64,000 nt of DNA, from positions 806,001-870,000 of the forward strand of contig JAIXUN010000002.1 of assembly GCA_027483535.1 (NCBI GenBank). Direction: 5' to 3'. Below, in pieces: positions 24,406-33,210 of the stretch (position 1 is its first letter; every line of letters starts with the position of its first letter). The position numbers and the translations under genes were made by a program. The notes under the pieces are model-generated. The model saw nothing but the letters and a program-made list of their open reading frames with translations. It was not told where the DNA came from and ran no database searches. The DNA is from a bacterium. GTDB lineage: Bacteria > Armatimonadota > Fimbriimonadia > Fimbriimonadales > Fimbriimonadaceae.

Positions 24406-25698
24406 TTACTTCAGCTTGGACCGAAGAATGGAACCAAGGGGGCCTGGATCCTCAACTCCCAGCGGTACGATCGCCGTGATCGCGTTCTGAGCAAGGTGGT
24501 TCTGCTTCAGATTGCAAGGATAAACCCAGATGATCGCGGGATCTTTGGACTCCACCAGCACCACTCCGGCCAGCATGGAGAGGTCGGTTTTCACCCAGGC
24601 GCTTTCTCGCTCTTCCCAGGTCCACTTCACATCGCGCTGCCAGGCGCTGCCTGTAATGATCGTCCGTAAGATCTTCTTTCCGGGATAAAGCTTGTTGAAG
24701 GCGGTCTTCATCCCTTGCATCAGCGACGCTTTGTCTCCGCCCGAATACCCGTCGGTGGGAATCGGATTGTTGGCAATGATCTCCTTGGCGAGGGCTTTCA
24801 CTTTCGCTTCGCCGTTTGCTTTTGCAGCGTTTGCTTCTTTGATCAATGTTGGATCATAAGAAGGATCATCTTTCATCAAGATTTCGTAGCTTTGGCAACG
24901 AGGGTAAATGCCGTTGACCAGGTAATCCACCCGACCCGCGAGAGCAAGAAACATCTTGTCCTTAGCGCGCTCATTGATGACTGCGGTTAGCTCGGCAAGG
25001 AATTTCTTTTGCTTGGGTACTTCTTCTTTCTTGTACTTCTCGAAATCGCTTTTGATGCCGTCCATTTCAAGTTGAAGGGTGACGATTCTGGCCTTGAACT
25101 CTCGGTTGTCGGCTCGACCGCTTTGGGCACCGCCATACTTCTTGAGCAGTTCACTGGCCTGCGCAGAGATTTGAGCCCACTGCTTCGCCGTTTCCAGATC
25201 GGGAGTGGTGCCGCGAACATTGCCCCGGAATTTTCCGATCCGATCGATGAGTGCTTCGACCGTGGTCTGGTCCTTGGCTGCACCTTCGGCAAGAAGTTTG
25301 CCCTGCTCGCCGATGTTCTGCTGAGCCTTCTTCAGACGTTCCTCAGTCTCGGAAATCTTCTTTTCAGCGTCTTCAATCTCCTTTGCAACGGGAGCCTTCA
25401 ACACCTCGGGATCTTTGGCGTTGGACAATTGCTCTTTCGCCTTTTCGATCATCTCCTTCGCGGTTTCGATCTGCTTAGTGATCGACTTCACCGAGGAGTC
25501 TAGGATTTGACCATCCGAGCTTTGGTCGCCATCCATAATGCTGTTTGCTTTTTCTGCGGCAGAGAGCGCGCGAGTGACATATTGCTTTGCCCTTGCGATG
25601 GTTCCCTTCTGAGCAGATGCGGCCGGTAATACGGCTAGGGTGGTTGAGATGAGCGCGATGGCTAAAAAAGAACTCCTTGCCTTCATAAGACGATTCAC
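24406..25698 (-). CDS. secreted coiled-coil protein, unknown
   Basis: 430 residues with a signal peptide ending near ASAQ. Residues about 65-170 are a long coiled coil rich in Glu and Lys (ETAKEMIEKAKEQLSNAK, EIEDAEKKISETEERLKKAQ), and a second helical stretch lies near 205-250. The C-terminal ~150 residues look globular, with a Trp-rich strand pair (VKWTWEERESAW) and WVYPCNLKQNHL. No catalytic motif was recognised. A CRP-like site sits about 75 bases upstream, in the region shared with the divergent cyclase/AAA gene, so cNMP-dependent regulation is possible. Confidence 0.65.
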   Translation of the reverse strand: MNRLMKARSSFLAIALISTTLAVLPAASAQKGTIARAKQYVTRALSAAEKANSIMDGDQSSDGQILDSSVKSITKQIETAKEMIEKAKEQLSNAKDPEVLKAPVAKEIEDAEKKISETEERLKKAQQNIGEQGKLLAEGAAKDQTTVEALIDRIGKFRGNVRGTTPDLETAKQWAQISAQASELLKKYGGAQSGRADNREFKARIVTLQLEMDGIKSDFEKYKKEEVPKQKKFLAELTAVINERAKDKMFLALAGRVDYLVNGIYPRCQSYEILMKDDPSYDPTLIKEANAAKANGEAKVKALAKEIIANNPIPTDGYSGGDKASLMQGMKTAFNKLYPGKKILRTIITGSAWQRDVKWTWEERESAWVKTDLSMLAGVVLVESKDPAIIWVYPCNLKQNHLAQNAITAIVPLGVEDPGPLGSILRSKLK

Positions 25699-25771
25699 CA
25701 GGGCAGACCATCGTTCTTTTGACGATTGCGATCTTGCCTTTCTAATAGTGGATTCGGATAGGTGGGTAGTT

Positions 25772-25787
25772 CGTGATCCGGGTCACA
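25772..25787. promoter_or_regulatory. CRP-like operator between divergent genes
   Basis: CGTGATCCGGGTCACA matches TGTGA-N6-TCACA in 9 of 10 positions. It lies 74 bases before the secreted coiled-coil gene and 111 bases before the cyclase-like/AAA gene. A second palindrome, GGACCGGTCC (25876-25885), sits just upstream of the latter start. Binding by the Crp/Fnr proteins of this window is inferred. Confidence 0.45.
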
Positions 25788-25898
25788 AACAAGCGAGATT
25801 CTTCGCCGGTAAGGTGCATGTAAGGTTCTCGTGCTACGTCCATCAGGTGTGTAAACTGCACAGACCGACCGGTTTGGACCGGTCCACCGAGAATCTCG

Positions 25899-27731
25899 AT
25901 GACTCAGTCTCCGCAGCGAAAAATCGAGATGCTACACGTTGTCTATGCCGATGCGGTGGGCTATTCCGCGCTTTCTCTTGCCGAGAAAAGCGCCTTTGAC
26001 TCCGCGCTCGCCGAGACGGTGTCGCAGGTTCAAAGTCAGTACGAACCCGTTGCTAGAGTGGATAATGGCGACGGCTTTGCTCTCGTCTTTCGGGGCGATC
26101 CCGCCGAGACCTTTTACGCGGCCGAAGCACTGTTTCAAGGACTTCGGGCTCGCTCTTCGGTTGCAGTGCGGTTCGGAATCCATTCCGGAACGGGCTATCT
26201 GCGAGAAGACCTCAGCGGATCCAGTTCCATTTCGGGCCATGCCATCGAATTCGCCCAGCGAATCATGTCGTTGTCAGATGGTTCGGCGATTCTCTGCTCC
26301 AGCGCTTTTCGGCTTGCGCTCGATGCCTATCCGGAACTTCAGAGACGGTTGGGGTACCCACTCTTCGGGCGATCGAAGAACGGGAATTCGGTGGTCGCCT
26401 ATCCCATCCTAACGGGCGCGCAGAAATCGGTCGCCGTGATCGGCTCCCCACACGATCCGGTGGTGCTTAGATTCGCGACCGAGCTTCGCACCTTTTCAAT
26501 CCAGATCGTTCCGGACGTTCAATTCATCACGCTGGAACGGGAGTCGCTTTTTGCCGGATTGGCCGAAGTGGAGAGCAACCTCGATCTCCTTTTCGCCCTG
26601 GTCATTGTCGATAGCGGAGACGAGTTCTTCCGCCTCCTGGCAGAGAGCATCAGAGACCGCATTCGTTCCGAGGTGGTTGTTGTCCCCGTCACGCTCTCTA
26701 GCGAGGTCGAGGACGAAGTGGTTTTGGGGCAAGTTCGGAAATGCGCCCAAGCCATTTGGCCAGACTCCACACCAAAACCAACCGTTGGAGGAGTGGTCCC
26801 GCTCGGCTCCCCCTTTTACGTTTGGCGCGAATCCGACCGAGAATTGGAGGCGGCCATCGATCAGCGCGAGAGCATCGTGCTTCTCCGAGGGCCACGTCGG
26901 TTCGGAAAATCTTCCGCCGTGCTTCGCGCCACGCGGCGAGCGAAGGATCAAGGCATCAAGGTTCTGTCGATCGATCTCACCGCGGCCGATCGAAACGTGT
27001 TCGCCGATAGCACTCAGTTCTACCGATGGGTGGTCGGAAGGCTAATGGCGCAAATGGATCCCAAGCCCGCCCTGCCCGATTGGGAAGAGTGGTTAGGACC
27101 AAATTCCAATTTTGAAAATGCCATTCGCGAGATGTTTGGACACGGATCGGTGAGTCGGCTGCTGGTTTTTGATGGTGTTGACCGCTTGTTCGAGTGCGAC
27201 TTCCGCGACGACTTCTTTGGCCTTCTGAGAAGCTGGCACAATCGCCGCGCCGTGCAAGAAGAGGGCCCTTGGCAGTTCCTCACCGTGTTGTTGGCTTACT
27301 CTCGTTTCGGCGAAAACTTAGTTCGGGATGCGAACCAGTCGCCGTTCAATGTCGGACGCCGCGTGGACCTTGAGCCGTTCTCCCCAACTGCACTGGCGAC
27401 CCAAGCGAAACTTGCCGGAAAAGAGGACGAGGCCGACCGCTTAGAGGCACTCTCCGGGGGGCATCCGGCCTTGGCGATGGAACTGCTCGAGAGCTTAGGC
27501 TCGGTGCAGACGATCTCGACTGCAGAATTGAAGCACGTTCAATGGGTGCGCGAAAAGCTACAAGCGGCACCCGAAGTGAACAAAGACCTCCTCCGAATCC
27601 TGAACGGCTTACCACCTCATCACGCAACCAGTTGGGAACACTTGGTTTCGTTAGGCGTGCTGCAATACGGTGTTGAGCCCGCACGGCTCATTGGGTCTGC
27701 GATGAACTCTCTGCTATCGGTTGCTCCTTAG
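25899..27731 (+). CDS. cyclase-homology domain fused to an AAA_35-like STAND ATPase
   Basis: 610 residues, apparently soluble. Residues about 10-170 resemble a class III nucleotide cyclase: both metal aspartates are kept (VVYADAVGYS, D18; VDNGDGFALVF, D58), as is the arginine of EFAQRIM (R121). The transition-state asparagine position holds glutamate (E117), so activity is doubtful. Residues about 174-285 form an alpha/beta segment (KSVAVIGSPHDPVVLRFA) that may be a degenerate TIR-like fold. From about 300 comes an AAA_35-type ATPase: PFYVWRESDRELE, P-loop GPRRFGKSS and Walker B LLVFDGVD (D425). The 3' end overlaps the convergent WD40 gene by 44 bases. Probably a signal-sensing switch protein; ligand unknown. 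Confidence 0.72.
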   Translation: MTQSPQRKIEMLHVVYADAVGYSALSLAEKSAFDSALAETVSQVQSQYEPVARVDNGDGFALVFRGDPAETFYAAEALFQGLRARSSVAVRFGIHSGTGYLREDLSGSSSISGHAIEFAQRIMSLSDGSAILCSSAFRLALDAYPELQRRLGYPLFGRSKNGNSVVAYPILTGAQKSVAVIGSPHDPVVLRFATELRTFSIQIVPDVQFITLERESLFAGLAEVESNLDLLFALVIVDSGDEFFRLLAESIRDRIRSEVVVVPVTLSSEVEDEVVLGQVRKCAQAIWPDSTPKPTVGGVVPLGSPFYVWRESDRELEAAIDQRESIVLLRGPRRFGKSSAVLRATRRAKDQGIKVLSIDLTAADRNVFADSTQFYRWVVGRLMAQMDPKPALPDWEEWLGPNSNFENAIREMFGHGSVSRLLVFDGVDRLFECDFRDDFFGLLRSWHNRRAVQEEGPWQFLTVLLAYSRFGENLVRDANQSPFNVGRRVDLEPFSPTALATQAKLAGKEDEADRLEALSGGHPALAMELLESLGSVQTISTAELKHVQWVREKLQAAPEVNKDLLRILNGLPPHHATSWEHLVSLGVLQYGVEPARLIGSAMNSLLSVAP

Positions 27732-30700
27732 GAGTGGTGAACACCAAAACGCGCCCGAGTGAATCGACCGAGACCACCGATCGGCCGCCATCGCAAAAGC
27801 GAGTCGCAAAGAGAGGGTTTGGACCTCGGTCGAGCACCAAAAGCTCCCGTCCGGTCGCGACGCTCCAAAGTCGTGAAGCCCCATCTCCGCAGGCGGTGAG
27901 CAGACGCTTTCCATCTGGGCTAAATGCGGTGTCGCCAACCCAAGACTTATGCTTCAGATTGAAGAGCATCTTGCCCGTGGCAACATCCCAAATCTTTGCA
28001 GTGTTGTCAAAACTGCTCGTGGCCAGTTGGGTGCCATCTGGGTTGAAACAGACTCGCCAAACGCGCGAGGTGTGACCTTTAAGAACCCGCGATTGAAAGT
28101 TCTGATTCAGCGCGAAGAGATTGATATCCCCCATTCCGGAGGCGATCCCAACGAGATCATCGGAGGGTGTGAAGCCAACTGCAATAGCCGCCCCTCCTCC
28201 CAAATCAACCTGATGGACAACCTTGCCGGATTCCGTATCAATGATTCTTACAAGGCCGCTGAACAGGCAGTGCACCAGCCACTTTCCGTTGTGAGAAAGG
28301 GCCATTGCTCGATAGACCCCGGATGGCGTAAGGACGCTCGTGGTCTTCAGCGACTTAGTATCTAGCCGAATCACGCTGCCATCATCGAGGGCAAAGTAAA
28401 CCCCACCTTTCGAATCAACGGAAGTCACCTGCCGGATGCGGCTAGAAACGGGGACTTTTACGTTTCTCACCGTTTGAAGAGTTCGGATTTGAATCTGTCC
28501 TTGTTCGGTTGCGAGAAGAACGGTGTCCGCGTCGATAAAATCTCCTTGAGCGTAAACCTGCCCGGCGAGATCAATCACCGAGGCATAGACGCCCGATCGG
28601 TACCAGACGGCCTTACCCGCTTCGAAGCCGACGAGGAACGATTCGTGATTGGAATCCACCCTAAGCTTGCCGATCTTGTACTCGGGCTTGGAGAGGACTG
28701 CCGGATTGGAGACCGGTTCCAACGCCCATTGGCGAATGGTCTCATCGAATGAGGAGCTCCAAATCGACTTGCCATCTAAGCTGAAGCGGACCTTTTGAAT
28801 TCGGTCCCGGTGTCCAACGTAGGTGGCAACTAGTGCTCCGGTTTCCAGATTGAATCGGCGAACCACCGCATCGGCGCCGCCGGAGATCAACCACTTCTTG
28901 TCTGGACTGATCGCAATGGAATACACCGGGCCCTGGTTGCCCAGGTAGGAAATTTCCTTTTTTCCGGTGCGATAGTTCACACGGACAATCTCTGGGTCGT
29001 CGCTGGCAAGGTACGCCGTGCCCGGCGTGGGAGCGAGAATGAACTGGTTGATGTGCCCAGAGTGGAGATAACGAACGGTTGTTTTGCCCGATTGAAAATC
29101 GACTTCGTTGAACTCTTTACTGTGCCGATAAGCCGCCTTGAGTCCGGAACCCGTGAATTCAAATCGACTGGCACTACAGGGCACGGGCTTCCCAACGGCT
29201 TGCCCAGATTGGTTGACAAGATAAGCCATCGGCTCAGCGCCCTTAAAGAAAATTCTGTAGCCGTTGCCCTCGCCAAGCAATCGCCCGGGAATGATCTTCG
29301 TGGAGTCCGGACTCACGAGTCGGTAGGTGTCTATCGGTCCGGTTGCGAAAAGCGGTCCGTCTCCATCGTGGCTCCCATTGTATTCCTCGGGGAGACGAAA
29401 CTCGAAAGCGGTCGAGCCTGACTCCGAGAAAGTAACAAACCCTTCCGTCCCAACCAGCGAACGGAGTTTGCCCGATGGATAGAAGTCGAAGTTGAAAGCG
29501 GTGCCAACGGTCGGAATCTGTTGGAGATGCTGCGAGATCTTCGCGTGGACATAATCCCATTCCCAACCCCGATATGGCGAGTCTTTCAGCGACTCCAGAA
29601 TGGTTGCGGCTCGGCTGTAGTTGCCGTCACTGATCTCGGCGGAAACGGACTGCATGCCTCCAACATAGGCCTCGTTGAGTGCGCGACTCTCGTTGTTCTT
29701 CGCGAGGGTCAAGGTTTGCCGAAGGTCGTTGTTAAGGTGGGTGTTCTGGACGACGAGCAGACTCAGAGCCATCGTGATGGCCCCAAAGACGGCAACGGAG
29801 GTTCCAACCGCTTGCCGTACGGCCTTCTTTTGCCGTTGAGCTTCGGCGTCTGGAAGATGGTCGCGAATCCACTGGCTGTCGAATGCTTCGGAGTAAATGC
29901 GGTTTCGTATTTGAATCCGACCGTCTCGTTCGGTAATCACTCCCGAGATGGCGAGGTAGTCCTGAACCTCGGGGTCGATGGGGCGTCTGCCTTGCCAGGT
30001 GGCCTTGGCTTGGATGGACTGAAGTGCCTTTAGAACGCGGGTTCTTGCCTCTTCACCTTGATAGTGGGGAATCGTTGGATTGAGCAGCAGGTTCGAAATC
30101 GCAAGAAGGTGATCGCTTTGGTAGCGATTTCCAACCGTCGAGAGCTGTTCGGAGAAGAATTCGTCGATGGTGGATTTCTCGCCACGATCGGTGCGGCGCT
30201 TCCATTCGTTGCAGGCTAACTGGGTGAGGTAGGGATGCCCGTTGGTCCATGCGAAGACGGAGGCGATCAATGCCTTTCCGACACTTTCGTCTTCCGAAAG
30301 TTCACGCCCGTACACCGTTAGATCTTGAATCGTGAAATCGTCAAGCTGAATTCGGCGACCTAAGATGACCTGCCCTCGATCGGGATTGCGAACCAATCCG
30401 ACGGGGGTGCAAGCGCCCGTAAAGCAGAAGACCAAGTTCCGAAGCGCGGGTTCATCGGTGCGTTTGAGATAGGAGCTTCTGATCGCGGCGAAGAAGTCGT
30501 CCGTATCGAATTTCAAGGATCGAACAAAGTCGATCTCGTCGATCCAGACGACAAGGGGATGCTCGCTCTTGCGGACCGCCGATTCCAGGTAGTCGATCCA
30601 CTTTCGACTAGGGCTTGCGTTCGGGGTTCCTTTCCAGTGCGCTCTTGCTTGTTCTGAATCGGCGAGTTGCTCTGCGCACCCAAAGAGGAGGGTCGCGTAC

Positions 30701-30951
30701 CACTGTTCCTCGGTGAGGTTGGACCCAAATCGCTGAAGATCGATCTTGATGCTTCGAAAAGACTCTGTTTCTAGCCGCTTAGAGATGCGGCTGATCAGGC
30801 TAGATTTTCCTTTCTGTCTGGAATCGAGAATGAGAGCGTAGTCTCTCTCTAGAAGTGTTTGCCAAAGATCTTCGTCCGCCCGTCTCTCAATGTAGCTAGG
30901 TGCGGAAGGAGGCAGGGTTCCTCCGAACGAGAAAAACGAAGAGTACGGCAT
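27688..30951 (-). CDS. AAA_35-like ATPase with transmembrane segment and WD40 repeats
   Basis: 1087 residues from the ATG at 30951; the track ORF begins at a TTG 12 codons earlier. The N-terminal ~370 residues are an AAA_35-type domain: SFGGTLPPSAPSYIERRAD, P-loop LDSRQKGKSSL (about 42-52) and Walker B PLVVWIDEIDF. A single hydrophobic helix (VAVFGAITMALSLLVV, about 390-405) follows. The remainder is a WD40 propeller region. Clear repeats include VYSIAISPDKKWLISGGAD, VWRVCFNPDGTQLATSSFDN with AKIWDVATGK, and TAFSPDGKRLLTACGDG with SRLWSVATGR; others are degenerate. Such STAND proteins act as ATP-driven scaffolds. It is divergent from a Crp/Fnr gene and converges on another AAA_35 protein. Confidence 0.82.
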   Translation of the reverse strand: MPYSSFFSFGGTLPPSAPSYIERRADEDLWQTLLERDYALILDSRQKGKSSLISRISKRLETESFRSIKIDLQRFGSNLTEEQWYATLLFGCAEQLADSEQARAHWKGTPNASPSRKWIDYLESAVRKSEHPLVVWIDEIDFVRSLKFDTDDFFAAIRSSYLKRTDEPALRNLVFCFTGACTPVGLVRNPDRGQVILGRRIQLDDFTIQDLTVYGRELSEDESVGKALIASVFAWTNGHPYLTQLACNEWKRRTDRGEKSTIDEFFSEQLSTVGNRYQSDHLLAISNLLLNPTIPHYQGEEARTRVLKALQSIQAKATWQGRRPIDPEVQDYLAISGVITERDGRIQIRNRIYSEAFDSQWIRDHLPDAEAQRQKKAVRQAVGTSVAVFGAITMALSLLVVQNTHLNNDLRQTLTLAKNNESRALNEAYVGGMQSVSAEISDGNYSRAATILESLKDSPYRGWEWDYVHAKISQHLQQIPTVGTAFNFDFYPSGKLRSLVGTEGFVTFSESGSTAFEFRLPEEYNGSHDGDGPLFATGPIDTYRLVSPDSTKIIPGRLLGEGNGYRIFFKGAEPMAYLVNQSGQAVGKPVPCSASRFEFTGSGLKAAYRHSKEFNEVDFQSGKTTVRYLHSGHINQFILAPTPGTAYLASDDPEIVRVNYRTGKKEISYLGNQGPVYSIAISPDKKWLISGGADAVVRRFNLETGALVATYVGHRDRIQKVRFSLDGKSIWSSSFDETIRQWALEPVSNPAVLSKPEYKIGKLRVDSNHESFLVGFEAGKAVWYRSGVYASVIDLAGQVYAQGDFIDADTVLLATEQGQIQIRTLQTVRNVKVPVSSRIRQVTSVDSKGGVYFALDDGSVIRLDTKSLKTTSVLTPSGVYRAMALSHNGKWLVHCLFSGLVRIIDTESGKVVHQVDLGGGAAIAVGFTPSDDLVGIASGMGDINLFALNQNFQSRVLKGHTSRVWRVCFNPDGTQLATSSFDNTAKIWDVATGKMLFNLKHKSWVGDTAFSPDGKRLLTACGDGASRLWSVATGRELLVLDRGPNPLFATRFCDGGRSVVSVDSLGRVLVFTTPKEQPIAESSSQTQ

Positions 30952-30992
30952 GGAATTGAGATCACATATGAAGAAAAACTCTTGCAAACGCG

Positions 30993-31019
30993 TTGCTTGA
31001 ATTCAGGAAATTCTATAAT
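30993..31019 (+). promoter_or_regulatory. predicted sigma70-type promoter of the Crp/Fnr gene
   Basis: A perfect TATAAT (31014-31019) lies 33 bases before the start codon. The -35 candidate TTGCTT (30993-30998) has a short 15-base spacer, so the -35 assignment is weaker than the -10. Confidence 0.5.
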
Positions 31020-31052
31020 ATTAAGGAAGTATAGCACCGGAGGAATTTTTTG

Positions 31053-31688
31053 ATGAACTGGGCCGAGCACCTACAACGTATACCTATCTTTTCCAAGGTG
31101 CCGTTGCCAATTCTTCATCAACTCTCTGAGGTTTGCAGTGTCCGCACTCTTGAGCCCGAACAAGTTTTATTTCGGCAGGGAACTACCGGAAATGAAGTGT
31201 TCGTGGTGATGTCGGGTTCGGTGCGAGTTGAAGCGAGAAGCGATGCCGGATTAGACGTTACCATTGCGACACGCGGCCCCGGCGACGTGATCGGCGAGAT
31301 GGCGATTCTGGAAAACCAGCCCCGTTCGGCAACCGTCACCGCATCACGATTTTCTCGACTGCTCGTGCTCTCTCAGCATGATTTCACGCGGATGATCGAG
31401 CGAAATCCTCAACTCGCAGTCGAAATGCTCTCGCACCTTTCCGGCCGAATTCGACAGCTTTCGCTTACGATTCTGGAGAGCAGGACCGAGTCGCTGCGAG
31501 AGAGAGTGCATCATTACTTCTTGAGTAAGCGAGATAAAAACGACCTTGTTCTACTCGATGTTCCACAGCGGGTTGTGGCTCAAGAAATTGGTTGCACGAG
31601 AGAAGCTCTCAGTCGAAACTTATCACAACTAATCTTGGAAGGGAAACTCATAAAGATCTCCCGTTCTCAATACGTAATTAAGCCCTAG
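31053..31688 (+). CDS. Crp/Fnr-family transcriptional regulator
   Basis: 211-residue DNA-binding regulator. The N-terminal cyclic-nucleotide-binding fold shows VLFRQGTTGNEVFVVMSG and a phosphate-binding cassette VIGEMAILENQPRSATVTA with the Glu, Arg and Ser that contact cAMP in CRP-type proteins. No N-terminal cysteine cluster is present, so it is not an oxygen-sensing FNR. The C-terminal helix-turn-helix has the recognition helix GCTREALSRNLSQL; Arg-Glu-x3-Arg spacing predicts TGTGA-type half sites. The ATG at 31053 is chosen over the track TTG because GGAGGA lies 8 bases upstream. It is divergent from the AAA-WD40 gene. Confidence 0.9.
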   Translation: MNWAEHLQRIPIFSKVPLPILHQLSEVCSVRTLEPEQVLFRQGTTGNEVFVVMSGSVRVEARSDAGLDVTIATRGPGDVIGEMAILENQPRSATVTASRFSRLLVLSQHDFTRMIERNPQLAVEMLSHLSGRIRQLSLTILESRTESLRERVHHYFLSKRDKNDLVLLDVPQRVVAQEIGCTREALSRNLSQLILEGKLIKISRSQYVIKP

Positions 31689-31712
31689 CGGCTCTTCTCA
31701 TAGCCGCTAGGG
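31683..31712. terminator. hairpin between convergent genes, probable bidirectional terminator
   Basis: A perfect 11-bp stem CCCTAGCGGCT/AGCCGCTAGGG with an 8-base loop overlaps the regulator stop codon. Only weak T-rich sequence follows on either strand (TTGATT on the plus strand). Confidence 0.55.
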
Positions 31713-31741
31713 TTGATTGGGATTCTACGAGGGAAGGTTCT

Positions 31742-32497
31742 TTACTTTCGTCGTCGGCGACTCCTTGCAATTCCGAACAAGCCGACCGAAACGGCAAGAA
31801 TGGAAGTTGGCTCGGGGACCGCTGCCACCGCATTAACATGCAGGTTGTCAAAGTTGGTGGTGATCGAATCCGCAAAGGTATTGGTTGTCGCGTAGCTGAA
31901 GACGCCGAACTTTAGGTTCGACCCCACCAGACTGAAGTCGGGGTGACTGGAAAGATTCACGATATCGCCAGAGACAACATCGATCTCCGCAAAGTCGTTT
32001 GCGGTTAGGCCCGACGCGGAGATGGTGGAGTAGGGCGCAAACGGCGACTCATTGATCATTGCCGCATATCGTTTGCTCCCTTGCTCTAGGGCAAAGCCGA
32101 AGTACGCCGTGCCGAACTGGTCTTCGGAGAGCGACCGGTAGTCAACCCCCATGTTGACGTGCGACAACCCGGTCGAAGGAATCGTGTAGGCACTGCCAAA
32201 GGCAAGAGCGGTGACGGCCGTGATCTCGCCGGGTGCGATGGTGTGGTAGACCCCCATTCCCGATCCCGGGTTGCCCCCGGAGCTGGTGGTGAACACCGAA
32301 GTGGATGATAAGGTGCCGAACTTTACGTACGACTTCGCGTAAAAGAACGCCCCCATCGTGGGATCGTTGAAGGTGAACGCGGGGGACAAAGACGCGGCGG
32401 CCAAGAGACCAAAGGGAAGGACCATCTTCAGACCGATTCGCGACCGGTCGGAGCTCAATACAGTTTTCATTTTCAATCCAAGAGCGACATCGCTCAT
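31742..32497 (-). CDS. PEP-CTERM sorting-domain protein
   Basis: 251-residue exported protein. A signal peptide (GLKMVLPFGLLAAASLSPAFT) is followed by a beta-rich domain without known motif and a C-terminal sorting signal VPEPTSILAVSVGLFGIA and a basic tail. The exosortase of this window (58226) should recognise that signal, cleave near the PEP motif and release the protein to the surface or matrix. Two ATGs are possible (32497 and 32470, MKTVLSSDRS). A CRP-like palindrome lies 35 bases upstream of the first. The mature function is unknown; the final residues include a run of five arginines/lysines. Confidence 0.85.
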   Translation of the reverse strand: MSDVALGLKMKTVLSSDRSRIGLKMVLPFGLLAAASLSPAFTFNDPTMGAFFYAKSYVKFGTLSSTSVFTTSSGGNPGSGMGVYHTIAPGEITAVTALAFGSAYTIPSTGLSHVNMGVDYRSLSEDQFGTAYFGFALEQGSKRYAAMINESPFAPYSTISASGLTANDFAEIDVVSGDIVNLSSHPDFSLVGSNLKFGVFSYATTNTFADSITTNFDNLHVNAVAAVPEPTSILAVSVGLFGIARSRRRRK

Positions 32498-32531
32498 GGA
32501 GAAAAGTGTGTGATCACTCTCGCAGGCTTTC

Positions 32532-32547
32532 AGTGATCGTGATCACA
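32532..32547. promoter_or_regulatory. CRP-like operator upstream of a PEP-CTERM gene
   Basis: AGTGATCGTGATCACA fits TGTGA-N6-TCACA in 9 of 10 positions, and its core GTGATC/GATCAC is symmetric. Another GTGATCAC palindrome lies at 32510-32517. The position so close to the start codon would suit either repression or a promoter with a very short leader. Confidence 0.4.
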
Positions 32548-32565
32548 ACCGCCCAAACCCCGGGA

Positions 32566-33000
32566 TTACAACGGGGTGTTTCTTGGCTTCAGCAATTCAC
32601 GGATCGGCTCAACCGCATATCGGAGCGCGAATACGATAAACACGGGCCACCAGATAAGGTCGTTCGTTAGGATGGTCACACCGAACTTCCAAGGGAGTTC
32701 ACCCTTCAGAGCCGTGAACAAGAACCCCACCGGACCAAAGATCTTGCCGATCAATCCAACCCAAACAAGAGCGGCGTATCGAAGCGGATCTTTCGCGATC
32801 AGCCAATAACCGATGGCGTAAACCTGAACGATCATGCCGACCGACTGCCAGATTCCTGGGTAGTTGGGACGCTCCATCTGAAGGAGGTCGAAGAGGTGGT
32901 TGGGAAAGAGAATGACCCACGTGCCCCACAGAAAATTGTAGATGGCGGCCGCATAAAACCACCTCCGAAAACCCTTCAGGTCGCTTGTCTCCGTTACCAC
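32566..33000 (-). CDS. small four-helix membrane protein, unknown
   Basis: 144 residues with about four membrane segments (FYAAAIYNFLWGTWVILF, IWQSVGMIVQVYAIGYWLIA, AALVWVGLIGKIFGPVGFLF, LIWWPVFIVFALRYAV). Motifs such as GLIGKIFGPVGF and NDLIWWPVF look conserved and occur, from memory, in uncharacterised integral membrane proteins of several phyla. The start is a GTG preceded by GAGAGAAC, with no upstream ATG. The gene stands alone, on the opposite strand to the next PEP-CTERM gene. No function is proposed. Confidence 0.6.
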   Translation of the reverse strand: MVTETSDLKGFRRWFYAAAIYNFLWGTWVILFPNHLFDLLQMERPNYPGIWQSVGMIVQVYAIGYWLIAKDPLRYAALVWVGLIGKIFGPVGFLFTALKGELPWKFGVTILTNDLIWWPVFIVFALRYAVEPIRELLKPRNTPL

Positions 33001-33210
33001 AGTTCTCTCTACGCTTTTCTTTCCAACTGCCTCTTCTTTGGAACTAGAAGGCGTTCTGATTCAATGGCTCTTCGGGCATGGGAGGGTTAGTTTCTTCTGG
33101 GTTTTGTTAAGAAGAGCGTGAATCTAGCATGAATACTGGTTTTTTAGGAGGGCGAACTGTTGGACACCAGGGCGAGTTGCTGTAACATTTACGTGGAGAG
33201 AAACTATTCA

